A stretch of 64,000 bases of DNA, from NCBI RefSeq assembly GCF_041927875.1, contig NZ_JBHFHN010000013.1. One strand, given 5' to 3'. The notes under the pieces were generated by a model. It saw only the letters and a list, made by a program, of their open reading frames with translations, made no database searches and was not told the origin of the DNA. The DNA comes from Paracoccus sp041927875 (GTDB taxonomy: Bacteria; Pseudomonadota; Alphaproteobacteria; Rhodobacterales; Rhodobacteraceae). This document shows, piece by piece, positions 53,776 to 62,273 of the stretch. Position 1 is the stretch's first letter; each line of letters opens with the position of its first letter. Made by a program: the position numbers and the translations under genes.

Positions 53776-54741
53776 CTATGGGTGGGGGGTGGGTTCCGGG
53801 GTGGATTGGGCAAACCGCTGGCGGTCCCGCATGTCGTCGATGGCCGCGTCGATCGCGTCGAGCGTGCGGCGGTTCGAGATCAGCGACACGCGGAAGCTGC
53901 GGCCCAGATCCAGATGCAGGTTGACCGGGCTGGTATCGACATAGCGGATGTCGAAGGCGGCGATCGCCTCGCGGATGCGCTCGACATGGGCCAGCCGGTC
54001 GCGGAAGGCCCGCGCATCGGTCACCAGACAGAAGATGCCGTCGCCCGCATAGCTGAACACGAACCAATGCCCGTCCATCGCATCCGAGATGCATTCGGCC
54101 ACGTCGGCGATGATGTCGCGGAACTCGCGCCGCGAGGCACGGGCCTGGACCGCGGCGATGTTCTCGATCCCCAGCACCAGCACGCCCGAGCCGAACACGT
54201 CCGACCGGCTGAGCTGCATGACGTAGTTCTGAAACCAGGGGAAATCGATCATCCCGCCGACCTCGCCCACCGACATGACGGTTTCCAGATCGACCCCGCC
54301 CCGCGCATCCAGATCGTCGCTGAGCTGATCGATCCGTTGCGACTGCGCCAGCAATTCGCGGCGCTGAAGCACCAGCGCGTGAACCAGCCGGATGCGGGCC
54401 AACAGCTCCTTCATCTCGAACGGCTTGGTGATGTAGTCGTTCGCCCCGGCCTGAAAGGCGCGGTCGATATACTGGCGGTCGGACATCGCCGTGACCATCA
54501 GGATCGGCGTCTCGGCATAGTCGGCAAGCGTGCGGATGCGGCGGCACAATTCGATCCCGTCCATGTCCGGCATCTGGATATCCAGCAGAATGCAGTCGAA
54601 CGGGGTCTGTGCATTTTCGATCAGCGCAAGCGCCTGCGGTCCACCGGTCGCGGCGGTGAAATCGAAATCGCCGGTGGATTGCAGGATCGCCTCCAGAACC
54701 TGAAGGATGATCTCGTCGTCGTCGACGGCCAGGATGCGCAC
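53776..54741 (-). CDS. Response regulator: REC plus degenerate GGDEF-like domain
   Basis: The protein has 321 residues. The REC domain (about 1-120) has VDDDE, phospho-acceptor Asp54 (LLDIQMPDMDG), Thr84 and Lys106 (YITKPFE). A helical linker follows (about 120-145). The C-terminal part (about 150-300) has a GGDEF-like profile, but the active-site signature is AGDGI in FVFSYAGDGIFCLV, so cyclase activity is unlikely. The start is taken as GTG 54741, where AAGGAAG is suitably placed. First gene of the phosphorelay operon; it may bind c-di-GMP, or act only through protein contacts. Confidence 0.75.
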   Translation of the reverse strand: MRILAVDDDEIILQVLEAILQSTGDFDFTAATGGPQALALIENAQTPFDCILLDIQMPDMDGIELCRRIRTLADYAETPILMVTAMSDRQYIDRAFQAGANDYITKPFEMKELLARIRLVHALVLQRRELLAQSQRIDQLSDDLDARGGVDLETVMSVGEVGGMIDFPWFQNYVMQLSRSDVFGSGVLVLGIENIAAVQARASRREFRDIIADVAECISDAMDGHWFVFSYAGDGIFCLVTDARAFRDRLAHVERIREAIAAFDIRYVDTSPVNLHLDLGRSFRVSLISNRRTLDAIDAAIDDMRDRQRFAQSTPEPTPHP

Positions 54742-54885
54742 GTTTTCTTCCTTTTGGCATGGCCAGAGGCGTTCCGGCCCAAGCGTCCGACACACCAGTA
54801 TTAACGGTTACGGGCTCAGTCACGTGATCCTTCGCATTTTTACCTGCGTCAAGAATTAACTCGCCTAATGCGTGTAAATTCTCGG

Positions 54886-56613
54886 TCATAGCCATAGATC
54901 GGTCGCGGTCAGTCGGGTGGTGCCTTGCAGGAAGATCTCGAAGTCGGGGCGCGCGTCGCCGTTCAGGTCGGCCGACAGGATCAGGCCGTCGCTGCTGCGC
55001 GTGGTCCAGACGCCGTGGGCGCGCGGCCCGGCGGCAAGGCTGAAGGCCTGATCGCCCGCCTGCCCGGAATGGGCGTCGATGGCGCGCAGGTCGATGCGGT
55101 CCTGGCCGCTGGCAAAGCCGATCACGGTGTCGCGGTTGGCCGCGCCGGGGCGGCTGTCGCTGGCCGACAGAAAGACGAAGGTGTCGGGCGCGCGGTCACC
55201 GAAGCTGCCGTCCAGCGTGTCGCGCCCGGCGCCGCCGATCAGCCGGTCCGCACCAGCCTCGCCGCGCAGCAGGTCATTGCCCGTGCCGCCGATCAGCGTG
55301 TCATTGCCGACCCCGCCCCACAGCATGTCATTGCCGCCGCGCCCGTCCAGCAGGTCATGGCCAGCCTGGCCGCGCAGGTGGTTGACGGCGTTGTTGCCCA
55401 GCAATTGATCGGCATGGCTCGACCCGGAAAGGGCCTCGATCGAGATCAGCACGTCACCTGCCGCATCGCCGCCGTTGCGCGAGGGCATCAGTATGTCGAC
55501 CCGCACACCCGCCGTGGCATCGCCGTAATCGGCGGTGTCGAAGCCTGCGCCGCCATCCAGCCGGTCCGCGCCCGGCCCACCGGTCAGCACATCATTGCCA
55601 TGGCCGCCCAGCAGGCTGTCGGCGCCGCTGTTGCCGAACAGCCGGTCATGGCCCAGCCCGCCGGACAGCGCATCGGCCTCGGTCCCGCCATAGATCAGGT
55701 CATTCCCGGCATCGCCCCAGATCTGGTCGCGGTCGCTGCCGCCGGCAATCGTGTCATTGCCCGCGCCGCCCAGCACCGTGTCATGGCCCTTGCCGGCATG
55801 GATCACATCATTGCCCGCACCCGTCGAGATGCGATTGCTTTTGCCAATGGCTTCATACAGATAGTCGGCCCCCGCCGTGCCGGTGATCGACACCGGCACA
55901 TCCGCCAGATGGGTCATCTTCGGCATCAGATCCCGATAGAGGTGATAGGGCACATAGTTCATCGGGTTGTAAAACGCGACCGTCGGCAGCTTGGACAGGT
56001 CGGTGGGGAAGGTGGTGAAATGCACCTCTTGCGCGGTCGGCGTGGCCAGGCGCGCGCCTTCAAGCGCGATGACGATGCGGGGGCCGATTTGCAGCCATTG
56101 CTGGCCGACATAGGACAGCACGCGCATGTGGCCGGGCAGGTTCGACAGGTTGATGGCCTGGCCCTCGACGGTGATGCGGTCGCGCGACAGGTCGAGGTCG
56201 TCGATGCGGTTGACCAGCAGGCTGGCGGTGCGGCGGGTATCCACGAAGTCAAAGTGATCCGCCCCGGCGCCGCCAAAGACGTGAAAGCCCTGCGGCCCCC
56301 AGCCGCTTGCGGCGTTGTAAAGATGCGTGACGATGCGGTCGTTGCCGGTGCCGCCATACATGTGGAACTGGCCAAAGCCGACCTTGCGCGCCTCGAGATG
56401 GTCATTGCCTGTATGCCCGGCCAGAAGGCCGCCGCCGCCGTGCATCGCATAAAGCCGGTCGTTGCCGCCCCAGCCCTCCAGCCGGTCATGGCCGCCGTTG
56501 CCGTGGATCGTGTCGTTGCCCTTGGCGCCGATCATGTGTTCGGCGCGGGCCGATCCGCGAAGCAGGTCGGCAAAGGCCGTTCCGCGGATTTTCGTGTGGG
56601 GGGTCATGTCCAT
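54886..56613 (-). CDS. RTX (haemolysin-type calcium-binding) secreted protein
   Basis: The protein has 575 residues with clusters of GGxGxDxxx nonapeptides at about 20-115, 270-365 and 400-490 (for example GGAGNDTIAGGSDRDQIWGDAGNDLIYGG). A non-repeat insert of about 150 residues (about 115-265) contains YNPMNYVPYHLYRDLMPKMTHL. The C-terminus (DTVIGFASGQDRIDLRAID ... FEIFLQGTTRL) is of the serralysin/type I secretion-signal type. No Sec signal is present, as expected for type I export. No ABC exporter is in the window. ATG 56613 is preferred; a GTG at 56646 is possible. It stands just upstream of the phosphorelay genes. Confidence 0.88.
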   Translation of the reverse strand: MDMTPHTKIRGTAFADLLRGSARAEHMIGAKGNDTIHGNGGHDRLEGWGGNDRLYAMHGGGGLLAGHTGNDHLEARKVGFGQFHMYGGTGNDRIVTHLYNAASGWGPQGFHVFGGAGADHFDFVDTRRTASLLVNRIDDLDLSRDRITVEGQAINLSNLPGHMRVLSYVGQQWLQIGPRIVIALEGARLATPTAQEVHFTTFPTDLSKLPTVAFYNPMNYVPYHLYRDLMPKMTHLADVPVSITGTAGADYLYEAIGKSNRISTGAGNDVIHAGKGHDTVLGGAGNDTIAGGSDRDQIWGDAGNDLIYGGTEADALSGGLGHDRLFGNSGADSLLGGHGNDVLTGGPGADRLDGGAGFDTADYGDATAGVRVDILMPSRNGGDAAGDVLISIEALSGSSHADQLLGNNAVNHLRGQAGHDLLDGRGGNDMLWGGVGNDTLIGGTGNDLLRGEAGADRLIGGAGRDTLDGSFGDRAPDTFVFLSASDSRPGAANRDTVIGFASGQDRIDLRAIDAHSGQAGDQAFSLAAGPRAHGVWTTRSSDGLILSADLNGDARPDFEIFLQGTTRLTATDLWL

Positions 56614-56637
56614 TTCAAGGCCCTGTGCCGGTGCGGT

Positions 56638-56749
56638 GCTGTGCAACCACAGCGTGTTTGCGTTGATCGCTGGCTAACGCGGCAGTCAGGAGAAAGGGAA
56701 CAACGCGATCGGTGCACGATTGCACAGCGGGGCGGCGAATTTTGCACAG
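56638..56749. promoter_or_regulatory. Three TTGCACAG-type sites upstream of the RTX gene
   Basis: GCTGTGCAA at 56638-56646 is the exact inverse of TTGCACAGC at 56720-56728. A third copy TTGCACAG is at 56742-56749, 22 bp (two helical turns) after the second. The last two stand in the RTX upstream region and the first near its possible GTG start. They look like operator sites for a dimeric regulator. The rest of the gap 56750-56860 is AT-richer and may hold the promoter. Confidence 0.45.
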
Positions 56750-56860
56750 GGTCGCGAATTGGGCTTGGGCCGAATGATTTTCGGAGCGGGCAATAAGCGT
56801 TAAAGAATGGTTAATATGCGGAAACGGCGCGGCAATTTCATGCGAATGTTTCAGGGCGCC

Positions 56861-56887
56861 CCGTGGCGCGCCGTGGCGCGCCGTGGC
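56861..56887 (+). repeat. Short tandem repeat, unit CCGTGGCGCG, 2.7 copies
   Basis: CCGTGGCGCG at 56861-56870 and 56871-56880 and a partial CCGTGGC at 56881-56887 lie head to tail. They fall in the 419-bp gap between the divergent RTX and EamA genes. No open frame with family similarity covers it. From 56888 to 57032 I see no further feature apart from the upstream region of the EamA gene. Confidence 0.7.
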
Positions 56888-57032
56888 ATGTCCTGGCCTG
56901 CAGCGGGCCGTCCGTCAGGTGGTCGATGCTCGCCCTCGGCTGCCCGGACCGCAACCGCGCCGGGAAACGGCCCTCGTGGCTGGGCGGTCGCTGTGCTTGC
57001 GCGGGGCGGGGCGGTGGCGCAGAACGGGCGGC

Positions 57033-57914
57033 ATGACCGGTGATTCCCACCCCTCGGCCGCGGTTCAGGGCATCTTGTGGATGGCGCTGACGGGCCTTTG
57101 CTTTGTCGCGGTCAACGGCATCGTGCATCATGTCGGCACCGCGCTGCCAGCCGTGCAGGGCGCGTTCATCCGCTTTGCCTTTGGCATCCTGTTCACTGCG
57201 CCCGCTCTGGTCGGGCTGGTGCGGTCCGGCGTTCCGCGCGATCTGTGGGGGCCGGTTCTGGCGCGCGGTGCCATTCATGTGCTGGCCGTCAGCCTGTGGT
57301 TTTACGCCATGGCCCGCATCCCCGTGGCCGAGGTGACCGCCATCGGCTATCTGAACCCGCTGATCGTCACGCTGGGCGCAGCGATCGTGTTCGGAGAACG
57401 GCTGTCGGGCTGGCGGATCGGCGCGATCGCGGTGGCATTTCTTGGCGCGCTGATCGTGCTGCGCCCCGGCGTGAAAGAGATCGCGCCCGGCCATTGGGCG
57501 CAACTGGGGGCGGCGATCAGTTTCGGCATCAGCTATCTGTTCGCCAAGGCGCTGTCGGACCGGCTGCCCGCGGCGGCGGTCGTGGCGCTGATGTCGCTGA
57601 CCGTGGTGATCGGCTTGGCGCCGCTGGCCGCCGCCGTCTGGGTGCCGCCGACGCCCGCGCAGGTCGGCTGGCTGGCGCTGGTCGCGGGCTTTGCCACCGC
57701 CGGGCATTACGCCATGACCCGCGCCTTTGCCGCAGCGCCACTGACGGTGACGCAGCCGGTCACCTTTCTGCAACTGGTCTGGGCCAGCCTTTTGGGCGTC
57801 GCCGTCTTTGATGAGGCGGTCGACCCTTGGGTGCTGGTCGGGGGCGGGCTGATCGTGGCGGCCGTCACCCTGACCGGCTGGCGCGAGGCGCGGCGGCGCA
57901 GGCGGCTGGGCTAG
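57033..57914 (+). CDS. EamA/DMT-family transporter
   Basis: The protein has 293 residues and ten predicted helices in two EamA halves (about 12-145 and 155-285), with an internal repeat shown by the two AxxxxxER/WASLLGVAVFDE-type helix ends (IVFGERLSGWRIGAIAVAFLGALIVLRPG and LLGVAVFDEAVDPWVLVGGGLIVAAVTLTG). Members export amino acids, purines or other metabolites; the substrate cannot be named. Its stop overlaps the stop of the enoyl-CoA hydratase gene by 4 bp, tail to tail. Confidence 0.87.
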   Translation: MTGDSHPSAAVQGILWMALTGLCFVAVNGIVHHVGTALPAVQGAFIRFAFGILFTAPALVGLVRSGVPRDLWGPVLARGAIHVLAVSLWFYAMARIPVAEVTAIGYLNPLIVTLGAAIVFGERLSGWRIGAIAVAFLGALIVLRPGVKEIAPGHWAQLGAAISFGISYLFAKALSDRLPAAAVVALMSLTVVIGLAPLAAAVWVPPTPAQVGWLALVAGFATAGHYAMTRAFAAAPLTVTQPVTFLQLVWASLLGVAVFDEAVDPWVLVGGGLIVAAVTLTGWREARRRRRLG

Positions 57915-58708
57915 TCCGACCCCTCGGCCCAATCGGGGCGGCGCTTGTCGATGAAGGCCGCGATCCCTTCATCCGTGTCGCGCAGCAGCATGTTGGTGAC
58001 CATCGCCTGACCCGCATGGGCATAGGCCTGCGCCAGATTCAGCCCGGCCTGATCGTAAAAGGCCCGCTTGCCGATGCGCAAGGCGGGGCCAAGTTTGGCG
58101 GCAAGCTGTTGGGCCAGGGCCAAGGTCTCGGGCTCGAGCGTGGTGGGGTCGGTGACGCGGTTGATCAGGCCCAGTTCGCGCGCGCGGGTGGCGTCGATGA
58201 AATCGCCGGTCGCCAGCATCTCGAACGCGGCCTTTCGCGGGATGGCGCGGGTCAGCGCCACCATCGGGGTCGAGCAGAACAGCCCGATGTTGATGCCGTT
58301 CACGCCAAAGCGGGTGCCGGTGGCGGCGACCGCCAGATCGCAACTGGCGACCAGCTGGCAGCCTGCGGCGGTAGCAATGCCATGGACCTGGGCGATGACC
58401 GGCTGGGGCAGGGCGGGGATCATCTGCATCACTTCGGCGCAGCGGGCGAACAGATCGGCAAAGGCGGCGGCCCCGCCATCGGGGGCGGCACGGGACGCCT
58501 GCATCTCGCGCAGGTCGTGGCCCGCGCAGAACGCCTTGCCGGTGGCGCGCAGGATCACCACGCGGATCGCGCTGTCGGTTGCCAGTGCCGCCAGCCGGTC
58601 GCGCAGCGCCGCCAGCATCGCATCCGACAAGGCATTCAGCCGTGCCGGATCGTTCAGCGTCAGCACCGCCACGCTGCCCTGATCGTCGCGCCTGACCAGA
58701 TCGCCCAT
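57911..58708 (-). CDS. Enoyl-CoA hydratase/isomerase family protein (crotonase)
   Basis: The protein has 265 residues with the crotonase fold. The oxyanion-hole segment is KAFCAGHDLREMQ, and the second is HGIATAAGCQLVASCDLAVAA. One usual catalytic Glu position in the NIGLFCSTPMVALTRAIPRKAAFEM region is not a Glu, so the protein may not be a standard hydratase; it resembles the ECHDC3-like group. GGAGGGA precedes the ATG at 58708. Divergent from the thioesterase gene, whose product also acts on acyl-CoA. Confidence 0.85.
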   Translation of the reverse strand: MGDLVRRDDQGSVAVLTLNDPARLNALSDAMLAALRDRLAALATDSAIRVVILRATGKAFCAGHDLREMQASRAAPDGGAAAFADLFARCAEVMQMIPALPQPVIAQVHGIATAAGCQLVASCDLAVAATGTRFGVNGINIGLFCSTPMVALTRAIPRKAAFEMLATGDFIDATRARELGLINRVTDPTTLEPETLALAQQLAAKLGPALRIGKRAFYDQAGLNLAQAYAHAGQAMVTNMLLRDTDEGIAAFIDKRRPDWAEGSD

Positions 58709-58762
58709 CTTGCATCCCTCCGCATTTGGCGAAAGTCTAAGGCAATGCGGGCAGGGGGCAAG

Positions 58763-59185
58763 ATGGCAGAGCGAATGGATGCGGCGGCGCTGAACCGGTT
58801 TCTGGGCACCGAATTTACCGAGGTCGCGGGCGATTTCCGGGTCGAGGCGGTGACCGAACAGGGCGTGCAGGTGCGCCTGCGTGTCGGTCCCCGGCATCTG
58901 CGGCCGGGTGGCACGGTGTCCGGCCCGTCGATCTTTGCTTTGGCCGATGTTGCGGTCTATCTGGCGATCCTGTCGCGGATCGGGCCGGTCGCCCTGGCGG
59001 TGACGACCGGTTCCAACGTCGATTTCATGCGCAAGCCGGTGGCCGGGGTCGATCTGATCGCGGATTGTCGGCTGTTGAAGCTGGGCCGGGTGCTGGCCGT
59101 GGGCGACGTGCTGGTGTGTTCCGAAGGCGACCCGAAGCCGGTGGCGCGCGCGGCAATGACCTATTCGATCCCGCCGCGGCGATGA
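58763..59185 (+). CDS. PaaI/hot-dog-fold thioesterase
   Basis: The protein has 140 residues with the hot-dog fold and the PaaI-like pattern RHLRPGGTVSGPSIFALADVAVYLAIL, then NVDFMRKPVAGVDLIADCRLLKLGRVLAVGDV. It probably hydrolyses an acyl-CoA; the substrate is unknown. ATG 58763 is preferred over 58745 because of the G-rich ribosome site. The stop overlaps the GNAT start by 4 bp (ATGA). Confidence 0.85.
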   Translation: MAERMDAAALNRFLGTEFTEVAGDFRVEAVTEQGVQVRLRVGPRHLRPGGTVSGPSIFALADVAVYLAILSRIGPVALAVTTGSNVDFMRKPVAGVDLIADCRLLKLGRVLAVGDVLVCSEGDPKPVARAAMTYSIPPRR

Positions 59186-59682
59186 CGATCCCCGAATTGC
59201 ACAGCGATCGTCTGATGCTTCGCGCGATGCGGGCCGGGGATTTCCCGGCCTATGCCGCGATGGTGGCCCGCCCCGAGGCGCGTTTCATGGGCGGGCCGTT
59301 CGGCACGGCTGATGCCTGGCGCCTATTCTGTGCCGATCACGCGCAATGGTCGTTTTACGGTGTCGGGGCGTTGATGCTGGATCTTCGCGCGACGGGCGCA
59401 TGTGCGGGGCAGGTGGCGATCAACGCAGGCCCGCTGTTCCCCGAACATGAGCTGGGGTGGCTGCTCTATCCCGAGGCGCGCGGTCAGGGGCTGGCCCATG
59501 AGGCCGCGCGCGCGATGAGAGACTGGGGGTTCCATGTCCGCGTTCTGGGCACGCTGGTCAGCTATGTCGATCCGGGCAACCTGGCCTCGTGCCGGCTGGC
59601 CGAGCGGCTGGGGGCCTGGCGTGACGAGACCGCCACCCGGCCCGATCCGGCCGATGTCGTGTATCGGCACCCCCGCCGATAG
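59182..59682 (+). CDS. GNAT-family N-acetyltransferase
   Basis: The protein has 166 residues of the RimJ/RimL-like GNAT type. It starts TIPELHSDRLMLRAMRAGDFPAYAAMVARPEARFMGG and has the acetyl-CoA-binding PEARGQGLAHEAARAMRDWGF and SYVDPGNLASCRLAERLGA. Substrate unknown; could acetylate a protein N-terminus or a small amine. It is coupled to the thioesterase gene. Confidence 0.87.
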   Translation: MTIPELHSDRLMLRAMRAGDFPAYAAMVARPEARFMGGPFGTADAWRLFCADHAQWSFYGVGALMLDLRATGACAGQVAINAGPLFPEHELGWLLYPEARGQGLAHEAARAMRDWGFHVRVLGTLVSYVDPGNLASCRLAERLGAWRDETATRPDPADVVYRHPRR

Positions 59683-59705
59683 GTCCAACATTCCGCGTAG
59701 ATATG

Positions 59706-59719
59706 GGGTATTAATATAC
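59706..59719. repeat. AT-rich palindrome GGTAT-TAAT-ATACC
   Basis: A perfect 5-bp stem with a TAAT centre, in an AT-rich stretch (59683-59768) unusual for this genome. It may end the thioesterase-GNAT transcript, or belong to the upstream activating region of the rplM promoter. Confidence 0.35.
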
Positions 59720-59768
59720 CTATTTCCTAACGCTATGGTTTTGTTTGGAAATATCTTGCGTCAGCCCC

Positions 59769-59797
59769 TTGATCGACACAAGATTATCCGCGATAAG
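59769..59797 (+). promoter_or_regulatory. Predicted promoter of rplM-rpsI
   Basis: TTGATC at 59769-59774 and GATAAG at 59792-59797 are separated by exactly 17 bp. A long AT-rich tract upstream resembles an UP element, as expected for ribosomal-protein genes. The mRNA would have a 5' leader of about 60 nt before rplM. Confidence 0.6.
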
Positions 59798-59861
59798 CCC
59801 GCATCCTGACATACACGGGCCGTGCGGGGCGATTCCGCGGGGCCATCCGAAGGGCAGACGA

Positions 59862-60326
59862 ATGAAAACCTATACCGCGAAACCGGCGGAGATCGAAAAG
59901 AAGTGGCTGCTGGTCGATGCCGAAGGCGTCGTGCTGGGCCGCCTCGCCACGATCGTCGCCATGCGCCTGCGTGGCAAGCACAAGCCGACCTTCACCCCCC
60001 ATATGGACATGGGTGACAACGTCATCATCATCAACGCCGACAAGGTGCAGATGACCGGCAACAAGCGCGCCGACAAGCGTTACTACTGGCACACCGGCCA
60101 TCCGGGCGGCATCAAGTTCCGCACCGCGCGTCAGGTGCTGGAAGGCGCCCACCCCGAGCGCGTCGTGATCAAGGCGATCGAGCGCATGATCAGCCGCAAC
60201 CGCCTGGGCCGTCAGCAGATGTCGAATCTGCGTGTCTATGCCGGCGCCGAACATCCGCATGAGGCGCAGCAGCCCGAAGTGCTGGATGTCGCGTCGATGA
60301 ACAAGAAAAACACCCGGAGCGCGTGA
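59862..60326 (+). CDS. rplM: 50S ribosomal protein L13
   Basis: The protein has 154 residues with full L13 sequence: MKTYTAKPAEIEKKWLLVDAEG, LGRLATIVAMRLRGKHKPTFTPHMDMGDNVIIINADKVQMTGNK and HPGGIKFRTARQVLEGAHPERVVIKAIERMISRNRLGRQQM. It assembles early into the 50S subunit. The L13-S9 pair is conserved in nearly all bacteria and rpsI follows 2 bp later. Confidence 0.98.
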   Translation: MKTYTAKPAEIEKKWLLVDAEGVVLGRLATIVAMRLRGKHKPTFTPHMDMGDNVIIINADKVQMTGNKRADKRYYWHTGHPGGIKFRTARQVLEGAHPERVVIKAIERMISRNRLGRQQMSNLRVYAGAEHPHEAQQPEVLDVASMNKKNTRSA

Positions 60327-60328
60327 AC

Positions 60329-60817
60329 ATGGCTGAAGACATCAAAACCCTCGAGGGTCTGAAAGAAGCCGTGGGCACCGTGGAAACCGCCGCCCCCGTG
60401 CAGATCAAGCGCGAGCCGGTGCGTGACGCCCAGGGCCGCGCCTATGCGACCGGCAAGCGCAAGGACGCGGTTGCCCGCGTCTGGATCAAGCCGGGTTCGG
60501 GCAAGGTCGTGGTGAATGGCAAGGACATGTCCGCCTATTTCGCCCGCCCGGTGTTGCAGATGATCCTGCGCCAGCCGTTCCAGATCGCCAATGTGGAAGG
60601 TCAGTTCGACGTCTACGCCACTGTCGCCGGTGGTGGTCTGTCGGGCCAGGCCGGTGCGGTCAAGCACGGCATTTCGCGCGCGCTGCAATTCTATGATCCC
60701 GCGCTGCGTGGCGCACTGAAAGCCGCCGGCTTCCTGACCCGCGACTCGCGCGTGGTGGAACGCAAGAAATACGGTCGCGCGAAGGCCCGCCGCAGCTTCC
60801 AGTTCAGCAAGCGCTGA
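60329..60817 (+). CDS. rpsI: 30S ribosomal protein S9
   Basis: The protein has 162 residues. An N-terminal extension of about 35 residues, usual in alphaproteobacteria, precedes the S9 core AYATGKRKDAVARVWIKPGSGKVVVNGKDMSAYF, and the C-terminal KKYGRAKARRSFQFSKR reaches the decoding site. ATG 60329 is preferred; GTG at 60323 is possible. A perfect terminator follows 17 bp after the stop. Confidence 0.98.
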   Translation: MAEDIKTLEGLKEAVGTVETAAPVQIKREPVRDAQGRAYATGKRKDAVARVWIKPGSGKVVVNGKDMSAYFARPVLQMILRQPFQIANVEGQFDVYATVAGGGLSGQAGAVKHGISRALQFYDPALRGALKAAGFLTRDSRVVERKKYGRAKARRSFQFSKR

Positions 60818-60833
60818 TCGGATCGGACATTGG

Positions 60834-60862
60834 AAAACGCGGCCCCTTGGGGCCGCGTTTTT
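60834..60862 (+). terminator. Intrinsic terminator of rplM-rpsI
   Basis: AAAACGCGGCCCC (60834-60846), TT loop, GGGGCCGCGTTTT (60849-60861): a perfect 13-bp stem with a T tract. Confidence 0.95.
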
Positions 60863-60941
60863 CGTTGTGGGGCGGGCGGTTGTGTGGTTTGCGCGCGTGT
60901 GGGTTCGGGCGCAGTCTGACGACATTGCCGATTACCGCAGA

Positions 60942-62273
60942 TGAGGATGACCATGATCCCACCGCTCGTCGCCGCCCTTGCCGGACGTCTATCCTGACAG
61001 CCCCCATGGCGATGGCAGCCGGTGGGCCGGCGGTCAACCGGTCGATTTTTTCAGATGCCGATGTGGTGGCCGTCACCGCCGTGACCGAGGTTTTCGGCCG
61101 GGCGCAAAAAGTCACCGGTGCGATTGTCGAGTTCGCCCAACGGGTTCGGGCGGCATCCGTCTCTGCGGACAGTTTTTCGGTGGATGGACGCCGCGTTCTG
61201 GCGGCGCGGGTCTTGGCCGATCCAGGGGCGGATCTGGGCGCAGGGCAGGAGGATGGGCGCTTTGTAACGCTGACTCTGGACCCCGCCGATCAGGATGCCG
61301 CGATCTTTGCCCCCGGCGTCAATCAGGCGGCGCAGATGATCGTGACGCGGGTGGGGGCGGTCACGCTGGCCTCGGGCAATAGCGTGCCGCCCGCCGCGAC
61401 CGGGGTGCTGAACACGCGCGTGACCAACCGCATCGTCGACGATTTCCTGACTGCTCGCTTTACGGATCCCGTCACCGGCCTGACGCTGGATTACAACCTT
61501 TACATCCCGACCATGGCGGGCCCTGCGCAAACCTATCCGCTGGTCATGTTCCTGCAGGATGCGGGTGTCACCGGATCGAACCCGCGCCGCACCCTGCAAC
61601 TGGGGCTGGGGGCCGTCGCCTTTGCCAGCCCCGAGGATCAGGCCCGTCACCCTGCCTTCGTTCTGGCGCCGCAATTCCCGGTGCCTTTGGCCAATGAGCC
61701 GGGCAGACCTCGGTCTATGTCGAGATACTGCCGCGACTGATCGACCAGATCGTGCGCGAATATCCGATCGACACAGGTCGGCTTCTGACCACCGGGCAGT
61801 CGGGCGGCTGCATGACCAGCCTGGCCTTGGGCATCGCACGGCCGGACCTGTTCGCGCGCACATCATGTGTTGGGGGCCAATGGGACGCGGCGGCGACCGC
61901 ACCGCTGGCCAGGTCGAACCTGTGGGTGATTGTGTCAGAGGATGACAGCAAGGCCTTTCCGGGCATGACCGCGATCATGGAGGTCTTGGCGGCCAACGGT
62001 GCCCGCATCACCCGCGGCCAGCTTGATGCCGAGGCCACGCCCGAGGTGCAGGCCGCCGAGATTGCCGATCTTCAGGCCAGCGCGGACGGCAGCAGCGTCA
62101 ACTTCACCACCTTCGCCCCCGGCACTGTGCTGGACGATCGCCACGGCACCGGCGGCGCGGGCCATGTGAACACTTGGGCTTATGCCTATGACATCCCGGC
62201 GGTTCCTTCGCCCCCGGTTTCGCGCTATGACGCGGCGCGAAGCCAAGGAGAATGCCCATGTCGCTGTCGATGA
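60942..62273 (+). pseudogene. Frameshifted esterase/peptidase (EstA-like, COG4099 type)
   Basis: Three reading-frame pieces align to one alpha/beta-hydrolase. Piece 1 (from ATG 60942) encodes a signal-peptide start, MRMTMIPPLVAALAG, and then hits a stop. Piece 2 (frame of 61006 to about 61703) continues with ILTAPMAMAAGGPAV, an Ig-like N-terminal domain and LDYNLYIPTMAGPAQTYPLVMFLQDAGVTG. Piece 3 (from about 61704) carries QTSVYVEILPRLIDQIVREYP, the nucleophile elbow GQSGG (Ser at 61800-61802) and GGAGHVNTWAYAYDIP with the likely catalytic His. The second shift is one missing base near GGG 61701-61703. Two independent shifts favour a pseudogene over programmed frameshifting, but base-calling errors are possible. 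The oxyanion HG is replaced by QD. Confidence 0.8.

Noticed and set aside
54886..56613. CRISPR array or nucleotide satellite in the RTX region
   Set aside because: The periodicity is 27 nt from degenerate GGxGxDxxx codons, not identical repeats with unique spacers.
61690..61710. Programmed -1 frameshift in the esterase gene
   Set aside because: No slippery heptamer or downstream stem is seen; a lost base in a G run and a second shift in the signal peptide point to a mutation or sequencing error.
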